Shown one piece after another: positions 60,249-64,000 of a stretch of 64,000 nt of DNA. Position 1 is the stretch's first letter, and each line of letters opens with the position of its first letter. The position numbers and the translations under genes were made by a program. Origin of the DNA: Bog-756 sp035949055 (lineage in GTDB: Bacteria; Actinomycetota; Acidimicrobiia; Acidimicrobiales; RAAP-2); the NCBI GenBank assembly GCA_035949055.1, contig DASZIO010000036.1:1-64000 (forward strand), read 5' to 3'. The notes below the pieces were generated by a model that was given only the letters and a program-made list of their open reading frames with translations, did not search any database and was not told the origin of the DNA.

Positions 60249-61037
60249 GTGCCCGACGCGCTCGAAGCGTTCGAACCCGCCACCTTCACCGCCGACGGAA
60301 CCTCGCGGACGATCTACCGGACCGGGTCCGGTCCGGCGGTCATCGTGATCAGCGAGCTGCCCGGCATCACGCCCCTGGTGGCCGACTTCGGGCACCAGGT
60401 GGCGGCAGCCGGCCTCACCGCGGTGCTGCCCCACCTGTTCGGGGAGGACGGCCGGCCACCGTCAGCCGGCTACATCGCCTCGTCGTTCACCCGCGCCTGC
60501 ATCTCGAGGGAGTTCACGGTACTGGCCACGGGCCGGACGAGCCCCATCATCGCCTGGCTCCGGGCACTGGCCGTGGACGAGCACCGGCGGTGCGGCGGAC
60601 CGGGCGTGGGGGCAGTCGGGATGTGCTTCACCGGCGGATTCGCGCTGGGCATGATGGTCGACGAGGTGGTGGTGGCCCCGGTGCTCAGCCAACCGTCGTT
60701 GCCCCTCCCCCTGACCAAGAAGCAACGCACCGACCTCGGTCTCTCCGCCCCCGACCTGGCCCGGGTGGTCGAACGGGCGGCCGCCGGGACCTGTGTCCTC
60801 GGCCTCCGGTTCTCGGGGGACCGGGCCAGCCCGCCTGAGCGCTTCGACCACCTGCGGGTCCTCCTCGGCGACCAATTCGTGGGTGTCGAGCTCGATTCGT
60901 CACCGGGCAACCCCGACGGACACCGGAAGGCGGCCCATTCAGTGCTCACCGAGGATCTCGACGACCGGCCCGGAACCTCCACCCGGGCCGCTCTCGACCA
61001 GGTGCTCGCCTTCTTCACCGGGCGACTGCTCGGGTGA
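60249..61037 (+). CDS. Dienelactone hydrolase family protein
   Basis: A 262-residue alpha/beta hydrolase of the dienelactone hydrolase family, which opens cyclic lactones in aromatic degradation. VIVISELPGITPLVADFGHQVAAAGLTAVLPHLFG is the typical start. VGAVGMCFTGGFALGMM holds the Cys nucleophile in the family G-x-C position, with one residue more between Cys and the GG than in the textbook GxCxG. LGLRFSGDRASPPERF supplies the acid region, and GHRKAAHSVL the late His. The GTG 60249 is the family start. It follows a four-copy 20-bp repeat and overlaps the next hydrolase by 4 bases. Confidence 0.82.
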   Translation: MPDALEAFEPATFTADGTSRTIYRTGSGPAVIVISELPGITPLVADFGHQVAAAGLTAVLPHLFGEDGRPPSAGYIASSFTRACISREFTVLATGRTSPIIAWLRALAVDEHRRCGGPGVGAVGMCFTGGFALGMMVDEVVVAPVLSQPSLPLPLTKKQRTDLGLSAPDLARVVERAAAGTCVLGLRFSGDRASPPERFDHLRVLLGDQFVGVELDSSPGNPDGHRKAAHSVLTEDLDDRPGTSTRAALDQVLAFFTGRLLG

Positions 61038-61909
61038 ACCGGCTGGCCGAGTCCTGGCGGGCCCGGGGCGGGGTACGCGTCCTCGACGGCCGGGACATCT
61101 TCGTGGTGGACATCCCGGCCCGGCGGCCGACGGACCGTCCGCCCCTGCTGGTCCTGCACGGATTCCCGACCTCGTCGTTCGACTTCCACCGCGTGGTGGA
61201 CCGGCTGGCCGAGACCCGGCCGGTCGTCCTCTTCGACATGCTCGGCTATGGGCTGTCCGCCAAGCCGGACCTCGCCTACGACATGGGTCTCCAGGCCGAC
61301 CTGGCCGTGGCGTTGGTCGACTCCCTGGGGTGGGACCGGCTCGGGCTCCTGACCCATGACGTGGGTGACACCGTGGGCGGCGAGCTCCTGGCCCGGCAGC
61401 TGGAAGGGCGCTGGGACGTGGAGGTCGCCGACCGGACTCTCACCAACGGCAGCATCTACATCGGGCTGGCCCATCTGAGTGCCGGGCAGCTGTTCCTCCT
61501 CGACCTCCCCGACGAGCGGCTGGGGGTCGAGGACGCTCCCGGCCAGGCCACGGTGACGGGTGGCATCGCGGCCACGCTCAGTCCCGCCACGCCCTCCGAC
61601 GAGGAGGAAGCCACCGCCCAGTGGCAGATGATCGCCCACCATGACGGGCACCGGCTCCTGCCGCGCCTCATCCGTTACATCGAGGAACGCCGGCGCCATG
61701 AGTCGCGCTTCACCGGAGCCATCGAGGACCACCCCTCGCCCCTCGCCGTGGTCTGGGGCCGGGACGATCCCATCGCCGATGTGGCCATGACCGAGCGGCT
61801 GCGAAGCGCCCGGCCCGACATCCGGCTCGAGGTGCTCGGAGGGGTCGGCCACTACCCGATGGTCGAGGCCCCGGATCGGTTCGTCGAGGCCGTGCTGGCG
61901 TCCGGCTGA
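61034..61909 (+). CDS. Alpha/beta hydrolase with aspartate nucleophile (MEST/epoxide-hydrolase-like)
   Basis: A 291-residue alpha/beta hydrolase. LLVLHGFPTSSFDFHRVVDRLAETRPVVLFDMLGYGLSAKPD gives the oxyanion loop and second turn. GLLTHDVGDTVGGELLARQL places Asp in the nucleophile elbow rather than Ser, as in MEST-like, epoxide hydrolase or haloalkane dehalogenase proteins. VVWGRDDPIAD gives the acid, and GGVGHYPMVEAPDRF the catalytic His. The start GTG 61034 overlaps the dienelactone hydrolase stop (GTGA), so both are co-translated. The substrate is unknown. Confidence 0.85.
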   Translation: MNRLAESWRARGGVRVLDGRDIFVVDIPARRPTDRPPLLVLHGFPTSSFDFHRVVDRLAETRPVVLFDMLGYGLSAKPDLAYDMGLQADLAVALVDSLGWDRLGLLTHDVGDTVGGELLARQLEGRWDVEVADRTLTNGSIYIGLAHLSAGQLFLLDLPDERLGVEDAPGQATVTGGIAATLSPATPSDEEEATAQWQMIAHHDGHRLLPRLIRYIEERRRHESRFTGAIEDHPSPLAVVWGRDDPIADVAMTERLRSARPDIRLEVLGGVGHYPMVEAPDRFVEAVLASG

Positions 61910-61914
61910 GGGAG

Positions 61915-61995
61915 GCGCGAAAGGGCCGGGTCGGGAGCAGGATGGAAACTTGCGGATGGGGGGGATTGCAGGTTCCCTGCTCCACAGACCCGGCA
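61915..61995 (-). ncRNA. Candidate structured RNA with C-rich loop
   Basis: Reading the minus strand from about 61995, three nested helices fold one after the other. Helix 1 is GCCGGGTC/GACCCGGC (61994-61987 with 61932-61925). Helix 2 is GAGCAGG/CCTGCTC (61982-61976 with 61941-61935). Helix 3 is AACCTGC/GCAAGTT with one G-T pair (61974-61968 with 61953-61947). They enclose a 14-base loop with seven consecutive C's. A sigma-28/WhiG-like promoter ends seven bases before helix 1. No coding gene starts downstream on this strand, so a small RNA is the best reading. The 3' end is not fixed. C-rich loops recall actinobacterial 6C RNA, but only one such loop is seen. Confidence 0.5.
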
Positions 61996-62001
61996 GCAAA
62001 A

Positions 62002-62029
62002 GTATCGGCACGGGCCGGGCCAGACTTGA
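62002..62029 (-). promoter_or_regulatory. Sigma-28/WhiG-like promoter
   Basis: On the minus strand TCAAGTCT (62029-62022) is followed after 12 bases by GCCGATAC (62009-62002). The FliA consensus is TAAAGTTT, 11 bases, GCCGATAA; WhiG of Streptomyces uses a closely related one. A run of T and A bases (AACTTTTTTC) lies just upstream. It points to the candidate structured RNA. Confidence 0.5.
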
Positions 62030-62104
62030 GAAAAAAGTTCAGCCGGAGAAATCCCTGGTCCGAGGGCCGATTGTCCCCCGCCCCCGGACCCGGCCCCTCG
62101 CCGG

Positions 62105-62908
62105 TCAGGGCACGCAGAGCACTTCGCCGTGCAACACCCCGAACCAGCCGTCGGGGGAGGCCGCCCAACCCCGCCACGCCTCGGCGAACGAATCCAGGTC
62201 CGTTCGGTCGGCCAAACCGTGGTCGAGGAGCTGTTCGGCCAGCGAGGACTGGGTGAACCGGTCGGCCCACAGCCCACCCCACCACGCCCGGTCCTCGGGT
62301 GTGGCGAAGCACCACGTGGAGGCCGAGGGTTCGACCGAGACGAAGCCGGCCTGGTTGGCCCAGTGCAGCAACCGGCGCCCGGCATCCCAGTTGGCACCGT
62401 TGGCCCTGGTCAGCTGACCGTAGGCGGCGATAGCCCGGTCGAGCTCGCCGTCTTCGGGAAAGAACCGGAAGCCGGGATAGTCGCTGTCCCGGGCCGCCAC
62501 CACCCCGCCCGGCCGGCACACCCGTCGCATCTCCCGGAGCGCGCCCACCGGATCGCCCACGTGCTGAAGCACCTGGTGGGCGTGCACGACGTCGAAGGTG
62601 GCGTCGTCGAAATCGAGGTCGAACAGGTCGCCCACCGCGAAGGACACGGTGGGCGGGCCGGACCGGCGCGCCTCCTGACGAGCTTGGGCCACCACCGCCT
62701 CGGCCGCATCGATGCCCACGACCGTCCCGGGCGCCACCAGCCGGGCCAGATCGCAGGTGACGGTGCCGGGCCCACACCCCACGTCGAGCAGGGTCAGGCC
62801 CGGGCGCAGCCGGGCGAGGAGGTAGGCGGCCGAGTTCGAGGCCGTACGCCAGCGGTGGGAGCGCAGGACGCTCTCATGGTGGCCGTGGGTATAGGGAACA
62901 TCGGTCAT
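62105..62908 (-). CDS. Class I SAM-dependent methyltransferase
   Basis: A 267-residue methyltransferase of the Methyltransf_11/25 type. LTLLDVGCGPGTVTCDLARLVAPGTVVGIDAAEAVVAQAR is SAM motif I and II. SFAVGDLFDLDFDDATFDVVHAHQVLQHVGDPVGALREMRRVCRPGGVVAARDSDY is the central motif. The C-terminal 110 residues have a Trp-rich helical region (WFGVLHGEVLCVP). The ATG at 62908 gives MTDVPYTHGHHESVLRSHRWRTASNSAAYL, a pattern shared with related fungal and bacterial enzymes. The substrate is unknown. Confidence 0.9.
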   Translation of the reverse strand: MTDVPYTHGHHESVLRSHRWRTASNSAAYLLARLRPGLTLLDVGCGPGTVTCDLARLVAPGTVVGIDAAEAVVAQARQEARRSGPPTVSFAVGDLFDLDFDDATFDVVHAHQVLQHVGDPVGALREMRRVCRPGGVVAARDSDYPGFRFFPEDGELDRAIAAYGQLTRANGANWDAGRRLLHWANQAGFVSVEPSASTWCFATPEDRAWWGGLWADRFTQSSLAEQLLDHGLADRTDLDSFAEAWRGWAASPDGWFGVLHGEVLCVP

Positions 62909-62953
62909 CCGACCAGCATGCAGCACCTGCTGCGAATCAGCCCGTCACACCGC

Positions 62954-63463
62954 TCAGTTGGTCATCCCGGCCACCGGTCGACCGTCTTCGAGGTAGACCG
63001 GTCGGTCGGTCGCCAGGGCTTGGGCCACCCGGCGCCCCACCGGCCCGCTGAGCAGCCGGTCCGCGGCGCCGGGGGCGGCCCACCGATACTCGGCGATCTC
63101 GTCCTCGGGCAACCGGATGGGATGACCCTGATCGGGGCCGATCGAGCCGCAGTCGAACAGGAACCGCAGCCCGCCGGGCTTGCCTGCCCTGGGGCGGAGG
63201 AAGTCGACACACGCCAGGCGTCCGGACGTCACGACCAGGCCCGTCTCCTCGAGGATCTCGCGGCGGCATGCCTCCCACGGCGATTCGCCGCCGGACTCCA
63301 TCTGGCCGCCCGGGATCGTCCATCCCCGCTTGTAGGTCGGCTTGAGGACCAACAGTCGTCCGGCACCGTCCCCGATGAGGCCTCCGGCCGAGGCCGGAAC
63401 CCGCGGGAGGTCGAACTCGCACACGGCACCATCATCACCGAATTGGGCGGTCCAGGGTGCCAC
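62954..63463 (-). CDS. Nudix hydrolase
   Basis: A 169-residue Nudix-fold enzyme cleaving nucleoside diphosphates linked to another moiety. The Nudix box runs through GGQMESGGESPWEACRREILEETGL near residue 55, with the REILEETG core and a one-residue-longer Gly-rich first part. Downstream, LRFLFDCGSIG and EYRWAAP are typical. The GTG at 63463 is the longest start compatible with the gap; GTG 63424 is possible. It is divergent from a small membrane protein gene whose ATG lies only 9 bases away, so their promoters must overlap. Confidence 0.85.
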   Translation of the reverse strand: MAPWTAQFGDDGAVCEFDLPRVPASAGGLIGDGAGRLLVLKPTYKRGWTIPGGQMESGGESPWEACRREILEETGLVVTSGRLACVDFLRPRAGKPGGLRFLFDCGSIGPDQGHPIRLPEDEIAEYRWAAPGAADRLLSGPVGRRVAQALATDRPVYLEDGRPVAGMTN

Positions 63464-63472
63464 TATCGCTCC

Positions 63473-63958
63473 ATGTCGACCCTGTTCACCCACGTACCCC
63501 ACCCCTACAGCCAGGAGCGCAAGGCCCACGCACCGGCCAAGGTGGCAGACCAACTGCCCCGCGGTAGCGCCGCCACCCGGTTCAACTCCTGGTTGGCGCT
63601 CAAGATCACCTCAGGGGTCGGCACCATGTGGTGCGCCTACGCCTTCGCGGTGCTCGCGCTCATCAGCCTGCCCGACGCGATCAAGGCCGGGCGCGCCGCG
63701 ATCATCGCGTGGATCGCCCAGACCTTCCTGCGGCTGGTCCTGCTGTCCATCATCATCGTGGGCCAGAACATCCTGAGCGCGGCGGCCGACCAGCGGTCCG
63801 AAGCCACCTACAAGGATGCCGATGCGGTGCTGCACGAGTCCCAGGAGATCCAGCAGCACCTCGAGGCCCAGGATCGAGCCATCGAGCAGATCCTCGCCAC
63901 GGTCGAAGCGATGGGCGGGGCAGGGCCCCGCACTCCGTCCGCGCGGCCAGCCGGCTGA
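63473..63958 (+). CDS. Small membrane protein, DUF1003-like
   Basis: A 161-residue protein with two hydrophobic helices (VGTMWCAYAFAVLALISLP and AAIIAWIAQTFLRLVLLSIIIVG). QNILSAAADQRSEATYKDADAVLHE follows, similar to the QNRxxxxDR tail of DUF1003 membrane proteins. The C-terminal segment IQQHLEAQDRAIEQILATVEAM is predicted coiled coil. Its role is unknown. The ATG at 63473 lies in a 9-base gap from the divergent Nudix start, so little 5' leader is possible. The last 42 bases of the window hold no gene. Confidence 0.65.
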   Translation: MSTLFTHVPHPYSQERKAHAPAKVADQLPRGSAATRFNSWLALKITSGVGTMWCAYAFAVLALISLPDAIKAGRAAIIAWIAQTFLRLVLLSIIIVGQNILSAAADQRSEATYKDADAVLHESQEIQQHLEAQDRAIEQILATVEAMGGAGPRTPSARPAG

Positions 63959-64000
63959 TTCGCCCGGATCATCCGAGGATCGGCCCTCCACAACCGAGCC

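Noticed and set aside
61925..61994. Canonical 6C RNA
   Set aside because: 6C RNA is described with two C-rich hairpin loops; only one is visible, so I call it only a candidate structured RNA.
60470..62011. 513-codon minus-strand frame through the hydrolase genes
   Set aside because: Shadow of two well-supported plus-strand hydrolases; it also runs into the structured repeat.

Overview
The window is about 64 kb of GC-rich chromosome from an actinobacterium, most likely class Acidimicrobiia or a close relative. The clues are a dnaK-grpE-dnaJ operon behind a HAIR (HspR-type) operator, an F420-type luciferase-like oxidoreductase, a mycofactocin-coupled short-chain dehydrogenase, a PaaX regulator, and a secreted Rpf-like lytic enzyme built on six GYW...DGGVF repeats. 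Translation often starts at GTG, and at least one gene appears to be read from a leaderless mRNA. I see no insertion sequence, prophage, plasmid origin, CRISPR array or rRNA; the only tRNA is tRNA-Gly(CCC). The assignment to class is inference.

Layout. 0-4 kb: heat-shock operon (minus) and phosphoglycerate mutase. 4-6.2 kb: ammonium transporter and PII protein with a GlnR-like box upstream. 6.3-11.1 kb: small membrane proteins, a cyclic-nucleotide-binding protein, a membrane Fe-S oxidoreductase, dCTP deaminase and the tRNA. 11-23.5 kb: an accessory lipid and secondary-metabolism stretch with a sulfotransferase/DUF1214 divergent pair, a geranylgeranyl-reductase/methyltransferase/UbiA-like trio, a PhyH oxygenase, an alkyl-DHAP-synthase-like flavoprotein, the Rpf-like protein, CutA and two gene remnants with internal deletions. 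23.6-40 kb: oxidative and catabolic genes (two zinc alcohol dehydrogenases, carotenoid oxygenase, ABC solute-binding lipoprotein, AidB-like acyl-CoA dehydrogenase, TetR/MFS efflux pair, DUF3089 secreted hydrolase, arylsulfatase, MFT-coupled SDR). 40-45.4 kb: hypothetical membrane proteins, PaaX/fatty acid desaturase, and pgi. 45.4-53 kb: a phosphate-response block with two OmpR-type response regulators, pstSCAB, three 11-bp-phased PHO-box arrays, and two crcB genes behind a fluoride riboswitch. 53.4-64 kb: Lon protease, an alpha/beta hydrolase/LLM operon, a CoA-transferase to hydrolase operon, a candidate structured RNA behind a sigma-28/WhiG-like promoter, a methyltransferase, a Nudix hydrolase and a small membrane protein.

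How the parts work together. The phosphate block is the most coherent system. pstS-pstC-pstA-pstB form an ATP-driven phosphate importer, read leftward from a PHO box of four direct-repeat units. The two regulator genes nearby carry their own repeat arrays, so both may belong to, or control, the phosphate regulon; no histidine kinase gene is visible. The fluoride riboswitch and the paired crcB genes form a self-contained fluoride-export unit. Amt and PII form a nitrogen-sensing pair. The most novel item I can point to is at 61.9-62.03 kb: a promoter matching the FliA/WhiG type is followed, at the right distance, by a nested 70-nt inverted repeat with a seven-cytosine loop, in a gap with no downstream gene on that strand.
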